This document shows, piece after piece, positions 7,961-17,210 of a DNA stretch of 64,000 bases (position 1 is its first letter; every line of letters starts with the position of its first letter). Made by a program: the position numbers and the translations under genes. The DNA lies in contig JAEUVU010000019.1 in assembly GCA_016786725.1 (NCBI GenBank), positions 204,077-268,076 on the forward strand, in the 5' to 3' direction. The notes under the pieces were generated by a model. That model was not told the origin of the DNA. It did no database searches and saw only the letters and a program-made list of their open reading frames with translations. This stretch comes from Ferruginibacter sp. Its GTDB lineage: Bacteria > Bacteroidota > Bacteroidia > Chitinophagales > Chitinophagaceae.

Positions 7961-9229
7961 TTACGGATGTTCCAACTGTCCTTCCCATTTACTTACGGCG
8001 GCTGTAGCCAAAGCGTTACCTAATACATTAGTCATGGTGCGGCCCATATCGCAAAAAACATCTATCGCAAGAATGAGCGCCACGCCTTCTTCTACCGGCA
8101 ATTTAAACATGGCGCCTGTTGCCAGCACTACCACCAAAGATGCTCTTGGCACACCAGCAATACCTTTACTGGTAATTAAAAACACCAGTAGCATAATGAT
8201 CTGCTGACCCACATCACCGGTTATTGCTGTAACGCCAAATGCCTGCGCAATGAACATGCTGGCAAAGGTCATGTACATCATACTTCCATCTAAATTAAAA
8301 GAATATCCAAGCGGTAAAACAAAACTCACAATTTTATTATTGCAGCCAAACCTCTCCATCTCCTCTACCAATTTAGGATAAACAGCCTCGCTGCTTGCCG
8401 TACTAAATGCAATTGACATGGGTGATGCAATGCGTCTTACTAATTGTGATAACCTTTTCTTAAAAATTAAATATCCTATGAATAATAACAGCAACCATAA
8501 GATGGCAAGGCCTGCATAAAATGAGCCGATATATTTACCAAATGTTACCAGCACACCTAAACCATTTTTAGCAATCGCCGCAGCCATTGCACCAAACACA
8601 CCCAGCGGAGCCATATACATTACATAGGTAACCATTTTAAGTGAAACATGTGCCAATGAATCCAACGCATTGATAATCGGCTCGCCCTTTTTGCCAACAG
8701 CCGTTACTGCAAGACCAAAGAAAACTGAGAACACTACCAACTGAAGAATTTCATTTGTAGCCATTGCTTCCACAACACTTTTAGGTACCACATGCTCAAC
8801 AAATTTAGCCAAAGAAAACCCCTGAGATTTTTCTACCACATCTTTTACAGCAGATACATCTACATTGCTTGTATTGAAGCCAACACCCGGCTTAAATATA
8901 CTCACCAATATCAAGCCCAGGCCAAGCGAAACCAAAGAGGCTGTAATAAACCATAGCATTGCCTTACCTCCTACACGGCCTACTGTTTTCATATCGCCCA
9001 GTTTGGCAATGCCCACTACAAGTGTAGCAAACACAATTGGCGCTATAATCATTTGCACCATGCGTAAAAAGATGGTGGTAAGCAGTTTTATGTTATCCGA
9101 AAATGTTTTAATGGTGCCTGCTTCGTAATTCTCATGCACAATATAGCCTGCCACAATACCAAGTATCATCGCTATGAGTATATATAAAGTAAGCCTGCTT
9201 TTTTTTGTTGGCTGATGGGATATTTCCAT
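7961..9229 (-). CDS. Dicarboxylate/amino acid:cation symporter (DAACS/GltP family)
   Basis: A 422-residue sodium or proton-coupled symporter for glutamate, aspartate or C4-dicarboxylates. The hairpin-1 region reads AFSTASSEAVYPKLVEEM where many members have a serine-rich SSSAATLP. The substrate core is recognisable: YSFNLDGSMMYMT (the NxDG motif), a hairpin-2 with KGIAGVPRASL, and DMGRTMTNVLGNALA (D..RT.NV.G). The Arg of DMGRT is the residue that binds the substrate side-chain carboxylate in glutamate carriers, which favours an acidic substrate. It is the first gene of the leftward run to 4.1 kb and is divergent from the amino acid permease at 9.37 kb. Confidence 0.92.
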   Translation of the reverse strand: MEISHQPTKKSRLTLYILIAMILGIVAGYIVHENYEAGTIKTFSDNIKLLTTIFLRMVQMIIAPIVFATLVVGIAKLGDMKTVGRVGGKAMLWFITASLVSLGLGLILVSIFKPGVGFNTSNVDVSAVKDVVEKSQGFSLAKFVEHVVPKSVVEAMATNEILQLVVFSVFFGLAVTAVGKKGEPIINALDSLAHVSLKMVTYVMYMAPLGVFGAMAAAIAKNGLGVLVTFGKYIGSFYAGLAILWLLLLFIGYLIFKKRLSQLVRRIASPMSIAFSTASSEAVYPKLVEEMERFGCNNKIVSFVLPLGYSFNLDGSMMYMTFASMFIAQAFGVTAITGDVGQQIIMLLVFLITSKGIAGVPRASLVVVLATGAMFKLPVEEGVALILAIDVFCDMGRTMTNVLGNALATAAVSKWEGQLEHP

Positions 9230-9366
9230 ATTTAGCTATTAATTATGCAATATAATATTAAAAAGCTGTTATAAACTAATGCCCAATAAAAAGTATTAAT
9301 GGTTGCTCATTTAAAAATTTATTGCTTATTTTTCAGTTTATTACGTTAAACAAAAACCAAACTGAC

Positions 9367-10854
9367 ATGAGTTTATTTAAAAAGAAATCAATTGCTTCGT
9401 TAATGGCGGATGCAGGAGATTCTGAAAAAGGATTAAAGCGTTCGCTTAGCGCCGGGTCACTTGTTGCGCTTGGCATTGGCGCTATTATTGGCGCAGGGCT
9501 TTTTGTAAGAACTGCAGCGGCGGCAGCTCAAAATGCCGGTCCTTCTGTTACATTGGGATTTATTGTAGCTGCTATCGGTTGTGCATTGGCGGGTTTATGC
9601 TATGCAGAACTTTCTTCTTCCATTCCTATTTCGGGTAGTGCATACACTTATACTTATGCTACCATGGGCGAACTGCTTGCCTGGGTAATCGGATGGGATC
9701 TTGTGCTGGAATATGCCGTGGGTGCAGCAACAGTAGGTATAGCCTGGAGTGAATACCTAAACAACTTATTGGTTAATGTTTTGCATACCGGCCCCATACC
9801 ATATGAATGGTGCCACTCGCCTTTTGAACATTCAATACCTGATGCCGCAGGTGTGGTACAACATGGTATAATAAATTTACCGGCACTTGGCATAGTTGCG
9901 TTATTAACTTTGCTATTAATTAAAGGAACACAGGAGTCTGCTTTTGTAAACGGCCTTATTGTAATTACAAAAGTTGCCATTGTAATTCTGATCATCGTTC
10001 TGGGCTGGGGTTTTATTAATCCTGCAAACCACGATCCTTATATTCCGCCGGCAGCAACTTATACCGACCACCAGGGCATTGATCATAGTTATGGTGGCAT
10101 TATGGGAATACTCGGGGCAGCCGGTGTGGTATTTTTTGCATTCATTGGTTTTGATGCAGTTAGTACGGCAGCACAGGAAACGAAAAACCCTAAAAAAGCA
10201 ATGCCCATCGGTATTTTAGGATCGCTTGCTATCTGCACAATATTATATATTCTTTTTGCCCACGTATTAACCGGTTTGGCTCCTGTTGATTTCTTCAGAA
10301 CAACCGGCAAAGAAGCTTCTGTGGTAGTAGCTATCCAGCAATTTATGCCGGGATATGAATGGCTGGGTAAATTGGTGACTGTAGCCATTCTTGCAGGTTT
10401 CAGTTCTGTAATACTTGTTATGCTGTTAGGGCAAAGCCGTGTGTTTTATTCTATGAGTAAGGATGGTTTGTTACCAGCAGTATTCAGTGCTGTTCATCCA
10501 AAATTTAAAACACCTTATAAAGCAAACCTCATCATCCTTTCCATAGTTGGTTTGTTTGCAGCATTTGTGCCAGGTGATATTGTAGGTGATATGACAAGCA
10601 TAGGAACCCTGTTTGCATTTATACTTGTTTGCGCTGCAGTAATTATTTTAAGAAAAACAGATCCTGATCTGCCACGCCAGTTTAAAACGCCTTTGGTGCC
10701 TATAGTACCAATACTGGGCATCATTGTTTGTGCCGCCATGATATTTGGATTGGGATGGACAAACTGGTTACGGTTGTTTGGATGGCTGGCTGTTGGATTC
10801 CTGATCTATTTCGGATACAGCAAAAAAAACAGTAAGCTTAACAATCCCAAATAA
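9367..10854 (+). CDS. APC-superfamily amino acid permease
   Basis: A 495-residue transporter starting at ATG 9367; the in-frame start at 9322 adds only a non-conserved leader. The first transmembrane segment carries LGIGAIIGAGLFVRTAAAAA, the GxG-type unwound helix of amino acid permeases. Segment 6 reads GVVFFAFIGFDAVSTAAQETKNPKKAMP, a signature of the cationic amino acid transporter (CAT, YfnA-like) group. It therefore probably imports an amino acid with protons; which one is unknown. A perfect hairpin terminator follows immediately. Confidence 0.92.
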   Translation: MSLFKKKSIASLMADAGDSEKGLKRSLSAGSLVALGIGAIIGAGLFVRTAAAAAQNAGPSVTLGFIVAAIGCALAGLCYAELSSSIPISGSAYTYTYATMGELLAWVIGWDLVLEYAVGAATVGIAWSEYLNNLLVNVLHTGPIPYEWCHSPFEHSIPDAAGVVQHGIINLPALGIVALLTLLLIKGTQESAFVNGLIVITKVAIVILIIVLGWGFINPANHDPYIPPAATYTDHQGIDHSYGGIMGILGAAGVVFFAFIGFDAVSTAAQETKNPKKAMPIGILGSLAICTILYILFAHVLTGLAPVDFFRTTGKEASVVVAIQQFMPGYEWLGKLVTVAILAGFSSVILVMLLGQSRVFYSMSKDGLLPAVFSAVHPKFKTPYKANLIILSIVGLFAAFVPGDIVGDMTSIGTLFAFILVCAAVIILRKTDPDLPRQFKTPLVPIVPILGIIVCAAMIFGLGWTNWLRLFGWLAVGFLIYFGYSKKNSKLNNPK

Positions 10855-10870
10855 AAATATAATTGTTAAT

Positions 10871-10913
10871 TAAAGTAAAGAAGCCCTGAAAATTTCAGGG
10901 CTTCTTTACTTTA
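10871..10913. terminator. Strong bidirectional intrinsic terminator
   Basis: Perfect inverted repeat with 21-base arms (10871-10891 and 10893-10913), core AAGCCCTGAAA / TTTCAGGGCTT, ending in T-rich sequence on both strands. It lies 16 bases after the permease stop codon. Confidence 0.9.
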
Positions 10914-11014
10914 ACCTGGCAGGAAAATAGTTTTAGGTTTATTCTTACATTTTTATGCACCCCGTTTTAAATGTTGTTTGCATTTTTGCCGGTTATCTGA
11001 TATCCATAAAAAAA

Positions 11015-11036
11015 CGTTACAAAAAATATTGTAACG
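11015..11036 (-). terminator. Hairpin terminator of the CX3CH lipoprotein gene
   Basis: CGTTACAA (11015-11022) pairs with TTGTAACG (11029-11036). On the minus strand the stem is followed by a run of T, as in a rho-independent terminator, about 30 bases beyond the stop codon of the 11.07-12.46 kb gene. Confidence 0.75.
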
Positions 11037-11066
11037 CATAAAAACTGTTAATTGTACAGAAATACT

Positions 11067-12461
11067 TTACTTACTTTTTTTCATTGAACGCACTAACGCT
11101 GCTGCACGTGCATGGCCCGGTATAAAACTAAAGTCAGATGGTTTGCCCACAGCATCTTTGGCAAACTTATGACAGGTCATGGTGCAGGAAGATGGCTGTA
11201 TAAATGTTTCCAGTGTTATATTGGTAAGATTGGTTGGTGCCGGCACCGTATCAAAAGGCGGGGCATCCAGTACCACCGACCATTGCGAACCAATAAGCCT
11301 GTAATTGGCAAAAACTGAACCTGCATCTGCCAAGGCCTTTTGCCATTTGCGGTTAACAGCATCGGTAGGGCCATACACTGTATCCACCGATACTGCCTGT
11401 GTTCCATAAAGACTATTGGTTGCATACAATTTAGCATAGGGTTTGTTTGGCTGCCATAAATATTTATTGCCTGCAGATGCTGTTGGAGGTGTATTATAGG
11501 CACATCCTGTACAGGCAGGATTAAAAAATGAAAAATTATTTCCTGCACTTTTTGCAACTGCCTGCTGCGGCGCATCATCTATATGCTCAAATGTTGTCCA
11601 TACCCAAAAAGGAAAAAGCTCTGTTTTATGCAGGATATGCATCCCAACCAGGCCAACCAGTTCTTTTAAATACAAAGCTTTGCCATTGGCACTTTCAGTG
11701 GCCGGTATATAAATAACAGCCATTCTTTTATAAAATTTGCTGGTATCATCTTTACCAGGCTCCAGTATTTTCCAGCTTGCCTTTATTTCTATGGCGCCCA
11801 CGGGCCCTTTCACAGAGCCTGAAGGAAATTTAATGGTTTTCCCTTTTTGACCTTCAATAGTAGTAAGGCTGTCATTTACTAAATAATCCACTTCATCTTT
11901 ATTAAGATGCACTTCAAAAAGCGCAAAATTCAGGTTCTTGTCAATCAGTGGCTGGCCGGTTGCCTGTTTGATGCTGGCAGGTAAATTGCTTACAGATGCC
12001 AGTTCATTCGTTAGTTTGGTGAATGTATAAAAACCTTTCAGGCCAGGTTCTGCACGGTACATGCCACTAAAAGGCAGTAAATGTTCGTTGGTATTAAAAA
12101 CCTCTGAGGGTTGCTTATAATATTCCCATACCCTTGGAGAACTTATGTTGGAAGTAATAGAACCCTGTGAAGGCGATCCGTCAGGATTGGCAGGCCAGTT
12201 AAGCGCAATAAAAGACTGCCATGAAAAAATATCGAAGCATGGCTGCGTTGTAGGTGAAAGCCCCTGGTATCCGTTTGGCAGGCTTACATCCACCTCATGC
12301 GGCACGTTGGATGAAAAAATTACTGGTGCATCCAGGTTGCACGGAGTTTTTGGGGGCGTTTCTGTAACATCACCGGACTTTTTTTCGTCATGGTTATTAC
12401 ATGCAGTAAAGAACACAAAAAGCAGCACTGGCAGCCATTTGCAGGTTGATATTGATTTCAT
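11067..12461 (-). CDS. Uncharacterised lipoprotein with CX3CH and CxxC motifs, possibly heme-binding
   Basis: A 464-residue protein with a lipoprotein signal (LPVLLFVFFTACNNHDEKKSG; Cys of the lipobox ACNN). It has CFDIFSWQSFIALNWPANPDG near residue 80, a phrase I associate with a family of large proteins loosely annotated as cytochrome c-like. Near the C-terminus it carries PSSCTMTCHKFAKDA, a CX3CH arrangement rather than the standard CxxCH, and earlier NPACTGCAYN, a CxxC pair. A final His-rich part (FSFIPGHARAAAL) follows. This fits a membrane-anchored periplasmic redox or heme protein, but the spacing is not canonical and the function is not established. It is a single-gene unit with its own terminator. 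Confidence 0.6.
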   Translation of the reverse strand: MKSISTCKWLPVLLFVFFTACNNHDEKKSGDVTETPPKTPCNLDAPVIFSSNVPHEVDVSLPNGYQGLSPTTQPCFDIFSWQSFIALNWPANPDGSPSQGSITSNISSPRVWEYYKQPSEVFNTNEHLLPFSGMYRAEPGLKGFYTFTKLTNELASVSNLPASIKQATGQPLIDKNLNFALFEVHLNKDEVDYLVNDSLTTIEGQKGKTIKFPSGSVKGPVGAIEIKASWKILEPGKDDTSKFYKRMAVIYIPATESANGKALYLKELVGLVGMHILHKTELFPFWVWTTFEHIDDAPQQAVAKSAGNNFSFFNPACTGCAYNTPPTASAGNKYLWQPNKPYAKLYATNSLYGTQAVSVDTVYGPTDAVNRKWQKALADAGSVFANYRLIGSQWSVVLDAPPFDTVPAPTNLTNITLETFIQPSSCTMTCHKFAKDAVGKPSDFSFIPGHARAAALVRSMKKSK

Positions 12462-12621
12462 GTCAGTTGGTTTTCAAACAAGATAAAAAAATAATTTATT
12501 TATTTATAATATAAATTCAGTTAATTTTTGAGAAATACAATGGTGAATAGATAACATTCTTTTGACCGTTAATTCTTATTTAACAAAGCCATGTATATCT
12601 TTAATACTTCATCATCATTTT

Positions 12622-13695
12622 ATGAGATTGATCAATAACTGTTATACTCATATTTTATCTCTCTTACTTACAGTCAGCAACTGTTTATCAGCACAAAATA
12701 ATTGCCTATACAAAGACCCTGTATTTACATTGACCTTTGGAACTGTTGCAAAAGATGGTGTACCACTTTTCTATAATTTAAAGAATTACACTAAGTCAAA
12801 AAGTTCCTGTCCGGATGACGGCCAGTATAGTTTTGCAACTGCCGTCAGTAATTGCTTTGAAGGCAAGTGGCACCATCTTGCTGAAGATCATACACCAGGC
12901 GATGTGAATGGAATGATGATGCTCGTAAATGCTTCAAAAAAGCCCGGTGATTTTTTTGATATGACCATTACCGGGCTTAAACCCGGTGGCAAATACCGTT
13001 TTTCAGGATGGTTTGCCAATATTTGTAAATACGCCAGCGGTTGTGCACCCATGCCTCCGGTAATTGAAATAGAAATATATGCAGACAAAAAAAAGATAGG
13101 CATCATTGCAACTGGCGAGATCAAACTGACCAATTTAACTGAATGGAAAAATTATACCGGGGAGTTTGTAATGGCATCAAATACAGATATCATTTCGCTT
13201 CAGATGAAAAACCTTGCACCCGGCGGCTGCGGTAATGATTTTGCTATGGATGATATTGAAATAAATCTCTGTTCTCTACCGATAACTCAATCTGAAAATA
13301 AAACAACAAAACCGGTTGAACAAAATTTTTCAATGCCTGTACCCAGCGTAATTGAAAAAAGGGCCAATCCCGTCATCAAACAAATAACCACAGAAGAAGC
13401 CGAGGTAACTGTTGAATTATATGATAATGGTGAGATTGATGGCGATACCGTAAGTATTTATCACAATAATGAACTGGTTGTAAATCGTGCCGGCATATCT
13501 ACCAAACCGGTAACAGTAAAATTGAAAGTAGATAAAGCCAATCCTCATCATGAACTGGTTATGGTTGCTGATAACCTTGGAAGGATACCTCCCAATACTT
13601 CGCTGATGGTAGTTACAGCCGGTAAAAAACGATACGAGGTTTTTATTTCTGCCTCTGACCAAAAGAATGCGAAGGTTTTGATAGACGTGCAATAA
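12622..13695 (+). CDS. Secreted protein with a novel C-terminal beta module (first copy)
   Basis: A 357-residue exported protein from ATG 12622; the signal peptide is hydrophobic and ends at LSAQ. Residues 22-215 look like a jelly-roll or carbohydrate-binding-like domain: FDMTITGLKPGGKYRFSGWF followed by NDFAMDDIEINLC, the MAM/CBM-type ending seen in many Bacteroidetes surface proteins. A Pro/Lys-rich linker precedes a module of about 100 residues (from about 255) with DNGEIDGDTVSI, NLGRIPPNTSL and TAGKKRYEVFIS. The same module ends the protein at 36.28-37.31 kb, so it is a reusable unit. Function is unknown. The gene converges on the GH92 gene with a 4-base gap. Confidence 0.75.
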   Translation: MRLINNCYTHILSLLLTVSNCLSAQNNCLYKDPVFTLTFGTVAKDGVPLFYNLKNYTKSKSSCPDDGQYSFATAVSNCFEGKWHHLAEDHTPGDVNGMMMLVNASKKPGDFFDMTITGLKPGGKYRFSGWFANICKYASGCAPMPPVIEIEIYADKKKIGIIATGEIKLTNLTEWKNYTGEFVMASNTDIISLQMKNLAPGGCGNDFAMDDIEINLCSLPITQSENKTTKPVEQNFSMPVPSVIEKRANPVIKQITTEEAEVTVELYDNGEIDGDTVSIYHNNELVVNRAGISTKPVTVKLKVDKANPHHELVMVADNLGRIPPNTSLMVVTAGKKRYEVFISASDQKNAKVLIDVQ

Positions 13696-13699
13696 TGAT

Positions 13700-16618
13700 T
13701 TACTTAATCATGATCTCATCCACAAAAATATGTGTATCGCCGCCTGCCCCTTCATGCCAGGCCGGTAACTTACCATACTGCAACGCTTTTACACGAATAT
13801 ATCTTGCAGGAACAGGTTCAAAGTTTGCTTCCACATTTTTTAATTGTGCTTTCAGATCTTCAACAGGTAAAAAATTTTCGCCAACATACACCTGCCTGTA
13901 GGTTTTATTATCAGCCGACACTTCAACAATAATTTGCTTTGGCAAAACGATCCATGCTCTTGTATCCTGCAACAGGCCAATGTTTACCTTAGAAACTACA
14001 GTTGTTTTCTGAAGATCAATAACTGCATCTACATCAGTTTTTTGATAACCCTGCCAGTTGCCTTTTCGCCAGTCAACTTCTCCTCTTATATCATCTATCA
14101 ATCCATTGGCTCCACCCCCATCATACTGCTGTTCGTAAGCGGTGTTCAGTTTAATGGTCCAGTTATGCAATGCTTTTTTGTAAGATGCAGTTGTTACAAA
14201 ACTGGTTTGGCCTTTGGCATTTACTGAAACAGCTTTAATAGTAACTGATTTATTGACTTTGATGGGAGCCATATACTTTTTAGAAGCCTTTGTTGGAGCA
14301 GAACCATCCAGGGTATAATAATAATCCAACCCTTTTTGTGCCGAACTAATTTTAACGGTCTTGCTATCTTTAAAAGAAATGGGGCCGCCATCAATTACCG
14401 GGTTCAACACAATTTTATGATCAGTAATGGCAGTTGATGGAAAATCAACTGCACCAAAAGAGGAAGCTGTGTTACCCATAGTAAATTGTAAAATCCCCCC
14501 TTTTTCTATATCAAAATGCGAAAGGTACGATCTGGTATGCAGCAAATCATTCAGTTTTGCAGACTGGATATAATAATTTTCATCACTCACACCATTTGCC
14601 TTAATGGTAAATGTTTTCCCATTCTCCAGGTTAATGGTTGCAGAAGAAAATAGTGGCGTACCAATAATATAATCTGTTGTACCAGGTGTAACGGGGTAAA
14701 AACCCAATGCACTCAGTACATACCAGGCGCTCATCTGCCCACAGTCTTCATTACCTTCCAATCCATCAGGCGTATCACGGTACATTTCTTTCATAATCCG
14801 GTGTATCATCACCTGCGTTTTATGTGGGGCTCCTGTAAAATTGTAGAGGTAAGCTATGTGGTGGCTTGGCTCGTTGCCATGTGCATATTGTCCTATCAAA
14901 CCGGTAATATCACTTTGCTCCCTGCCGGTGGTTTTAGAGTTTTCTGTAAACAACTGATCAAGCTTTTGCTCCATCTTTTTTTTGCCACCTATCATTTCCT
15001 GGTAACCATTAATATCCTGTGGTGTATAAAAAGAATATTGCCAGCTATTGGCTTCCGTAAAATTGTTGTTCACTTCACGTGGATCGAAAGGGCTGAGCCA
15101 GTTACCGTTTTTGCGTGGCCTCATAAATCCAGTTTGCAGGTCAAGAATATTTTTATATGCCTGTGCTCTTTTTATATAATTGTTGTAATCAGATTCACTA
15201 CCCATTTTTTTTGCAAACCCGGCAATGCACCAGTCGTCATAAGCATATTCCAAAGTTTTACTTACGTTCTCGTGTTCATCATCTACTTCTAAAAATCCAT
15301 GATCCATCAACGCAGGCAACCCCAGGTGATTCCAGGTAGCGCTTTTCTTCATAGCTTCCAGCGCCAGCTTTGTATCAAACTGGTTGATGCCTTTCATATA
15401 AGCATCAACCATCACCGGTACACTGTGATATCCAATCATGCAATCTGTTTCGCAACTGCTCAGTTCCCAAACCGGTAAACGCCCGCCCTGTTTGTATTGT
15501 GTTAAGAATGTTTTTATATAATCCAGCGTGCGTTTTTTATCAATGATGGTGTACAATGGATGAGCGCCACGGTATGTATCCCACAGTGAAAAAACGGAAT
15601 AGTTCGTAAAGCCGGTGGCCATATGTATCTGGTTATCCCTGCCCCGGTACCTTCCGTCAACATCCTGGTTAATATTAGGCACAATGGCGGTATGGTACAA
15701 AGCGGTATAAAAAGTACGCAGTTGTTTTACGTCATCACTGTTCACTTCTATTCTTCCCAGTTCTGCATTCCATACGCTCTCGGCATCCAGTTTTGTTTTT
15801 TCAAAATCCCACCCGGGCAGTTCTTTGGCAAGATTGTTCTGTGCGCCTTCAATGCTTACTGCCGATAAAGCCACTTTAGCCATAACTTCTTTTTCATCAA
15901 ACTGAAAAAATGCTTTTAGGTTTTTTGAATTATCTATCCCCGAAGTTCCGGATGATAATAAGGTATCGTTATTCCAGAAACCGGCTTTACCGAATGGCCT
16001 GGAAAACTCGATAACAAAATAAACATACTGGTTATTGGCCCAGGCCTTGCTGCGCCTGAGGCCGGCTATGGTTCGCAGGTTAATAATTTTAAGGGATGAT
16101 TCGATCACTTCATCCCTGTGTTTAAGATCAATAATTACACTATTGTTTTGAGAACCGGCAAATGTGTACCGGTGAAAACCTACCCTTGTTGTAGCTGTCA
16201 GTTCTGCCAGTATATTATTATCCTCCAGCCTTACTGAATAAAAACCAGCTGATGCCTTTTCGTTGGCGTGAGAAAATAAAGAGCCGTATATTTTATTATC
16301 CGGCGAGGGTTTTTCACTCATTGGCATCAACAGTATATCTCCGTAATCACTAACCCCGGTACCGCTTAAATGGGTGTGGCTAAACCCGTAAATAAAATTA
16401 TCCGAATAATGATAACCACCACAACCATCCCAGCCATCTAATCTTGTATCCGGGCTTAACTGCACCATGCCATGGGGCAGGGTTGCTCCCGGGTATGTGT
16501 GCCCATGCCCGCCTGTACCTATAAATGGATCTACATATTGGGCAGGTTTTTTTTGAGCTGAAAGATTGAAAGAAGCGATGAGGGAAAAAAGTAAAAAAAG
16601 CTGCCTTTTATTTTTCAT
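13700..16618 (-). CDS. GH92 family alpha-mannosidase with C-terminal Fn3-associated and F5/8-type domains
   Basis: A 972-residue exported glycoside hydrolase from ATG 16616-16618, with a signal peptide ending at LSAQ. GH92 enzymes are calcium-dependent exo-alpha-mannosidases that trim N-glycan-type mannans. The family opening is intact (VDPFIGTGGHGHTYPGA, LPHGMVQLSPDT, GFSHTHLSGTG), as is the closing catalytic region (GNEDCGQMSAWYVLSALGFY). After about residue 735 a chitobiase/Fn3-associated segment follows (YYTLDGSAPTKASKKYMAPI), then from about 820 a discoidin/F5-8 type C carbohydrate-binding domain ending DTHIFVDEIMIK. No SusC/SusD pair is nearby, so this is not a full polysaccharide utilisation locus. 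The enzyme probably acts in the periplasm or on the surface. Confidence 0.94.
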   Translation of the reverse strand: MKNKRQLFLLFSLIASFNLSAQKKPAQYVDPFIGTGGHGHTYPGATLPHGMVQLSPDTRLDGWDGCGGYHYSDNFIYGFSHTHLSGTGVSDYGDILLMPMSEKPSPDNKIYGSLFSHANEKASAGFYSVRLEDNNILAELTATTRVGFHRYTFAGSQNNSVIIDLKHRDEVIESSLKIINLRTIAGLRRSKAWANNQYVYFVIEFSRPFGKAGFWNNDTLLSSGTSGIDNSKNLKAFFQFDEKEVMAKVALSAVSIEGAQNNLAKELPGWDFEKTKLDAESVWNAELGRIEVNSDDVKQLRTFYTALYHTAIVPNINQDVDGRYRGRDNQIHMATGFTNYSVFSLWDTYRGAHPLYTIIDKKRTLDYIKTFLTQYKQGGRLPVWELSSCETDCMIGYHSVPVMVDAYMKGINQFDTKLALEAMKKSATWNHLGLPALMDHGFLEVDDEHENVSKTLEYAYDDWCIAGFAKKMGSESDYNNYIKRAQAYKNILDLQTGFMRPRKNGNWLSPFDPREVNNNFTEANSWQYSFYTPQDINGYQEMIGGKKKMEQKLDQLFTENSKTTGREQSDITGLIGQYAHGNEPSHHIAYLYNFTGAPHKTQVMIHRIMKEMYRDTPDGLEGNEDCGQMSAWYVLSALGFYPVTPGTTDYIIGTPLFSSATINLENGKTFTIKANGVSDENYYIQSAKLNDLLHTRSYLSHFDIEKGGILQFTMGNTASSFGAVDFPSTAITDHKIVLNPVIDGGPISFKDSKTVKISSAQKGLDYYYTLDGSAPTKASKKYMAPIKVNKSVTIKAVSVNAKGQTSFVTTASYKKALHNWTIKLNTAYEQQYDGGGANGLIDDIRGEVDWRKGNWQGYQKTDVDAVIDLQKTTVVSKVNIGLLQDTRAWIVLPKQIIVEVSADNKTYRQVYVGENFLPVEDLKAQLKNVEANFEPVPARYIRVKALQYGKLPAWHEGAGGDTHIFVDEIMIK

Positions 16619-16667
16619 GCATATGGTTTTGCACAAGATAAAACTTTATGAAAAACCATCCATAATA

Positions 16668-16690
16668 AAAAAGCCCCCGTATGGAGGCTT
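16668..16690 (-). terminator. Hairpin terminator of ssb
   Basis: AAGCCCCC and GGAGGCTT flank a GTAT loop with one mismatch, in an A/T-rich setting 20-40 bases beyond the ssb stop codon. Strand assignment follows ssb. Confidence 0.65.
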
Positions 16691-16711
16691 TGATTTTTTG
16701 CTTATTTTTTT

Positions 16712-17143
16712 CTAAAACGGAAGATCGTCAACAGGGGCTGATGATTGTACAGGCTCTGTTTTCACAACAGGTGTATTGCTATAACCCGTGTTGGTAACAT
16801 TACCGGTGCTTGCTCCCTGGTTATCCTTATTACCGCCGAGCAACTGGATATTTTGTACACGCATGCGTAATGTTGCTGCAGCCTGCCCTTCTTTATTGGT
16901 ATATGGGTCTGCTTCCGGCGAACCTTCGGCATAAACCATCATACCTTTTACCAGGTAAGGGGCAATAGCAGTGCGGTCTGTCCAGTAAGCACATTCAACC
17001 CAGGTAGTTCTTTCTTTCTGGTTACCTTGAGCATCTTTAAAACGTTCTGTGTGTGCTACGCTGAAGTTGATAACGTTTTTACCGTTGATCTCTTTTACAA
17101 TGCAATCTTTACCAAGATTACCAATGATCTGAAGTTTAATCAT
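16712..17143 (-). CDS. ssb: Single-stranded DNA-binding protein
   Basis: A 143-residue OB-fold protein that coats single-stranded DNA during replication and repair. The N-terminal MIKLQIIGNLGKDCIVKEIN, the central TTWVECAYW and GMMVYAEGSPE strands and the acidic tip PVDDLPF are standard; the tip recruits partner proteins. The linker between is Asn/Thr-rich. The 143-residue length is at the short end for bacterial SSB. It is preceded by its own -7 element and followed by a hairpin, and lies next to the DinB-like/XRE-S24 pair. Confidence 0.95.
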   Translation of the reverse strand: MIKLQIIGNLGKDCIVKEINGKNVINFSVAHTERFKDAQGNQKERTTWVECAYWTDRTAIAPYLVKGMMVYAEGSPEADPYTNKEGQAAATLRMRVQNIQLLGGNKDNQGASTGNVTNTGYSNTPVVKTEPVQSSAPVDDLPF

Positions 17144-17198
17144 AACTGTGTTTTTTAATTATTAATCGGTGTATCTGTTTGCTGTTTTAGTTATGTAT

Positions 17199-17206
17199 CA
17201 AAGATA
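17199..17206 (-). promoter_or_regulatory. ssb: Candidate -7 element for ssb
   Basis: TATCTTTG on the minus strand matches TAnnTTTG and lies about 55 bases before the ssb start codon, just past the DinB-like stop codon. I could not see a convincing upstream TTG element at the right distance. Confidence 0.45.
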
Positions 17207-17210
17207 GAGG

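Noticed and set aside
13700..16618. Part of a polysaccharide utilisation locus
   Set aside because: No SusC/SusD pair, sigma/anti-sigma pair or other glycosidase lies beside the GH92 gene in this window.
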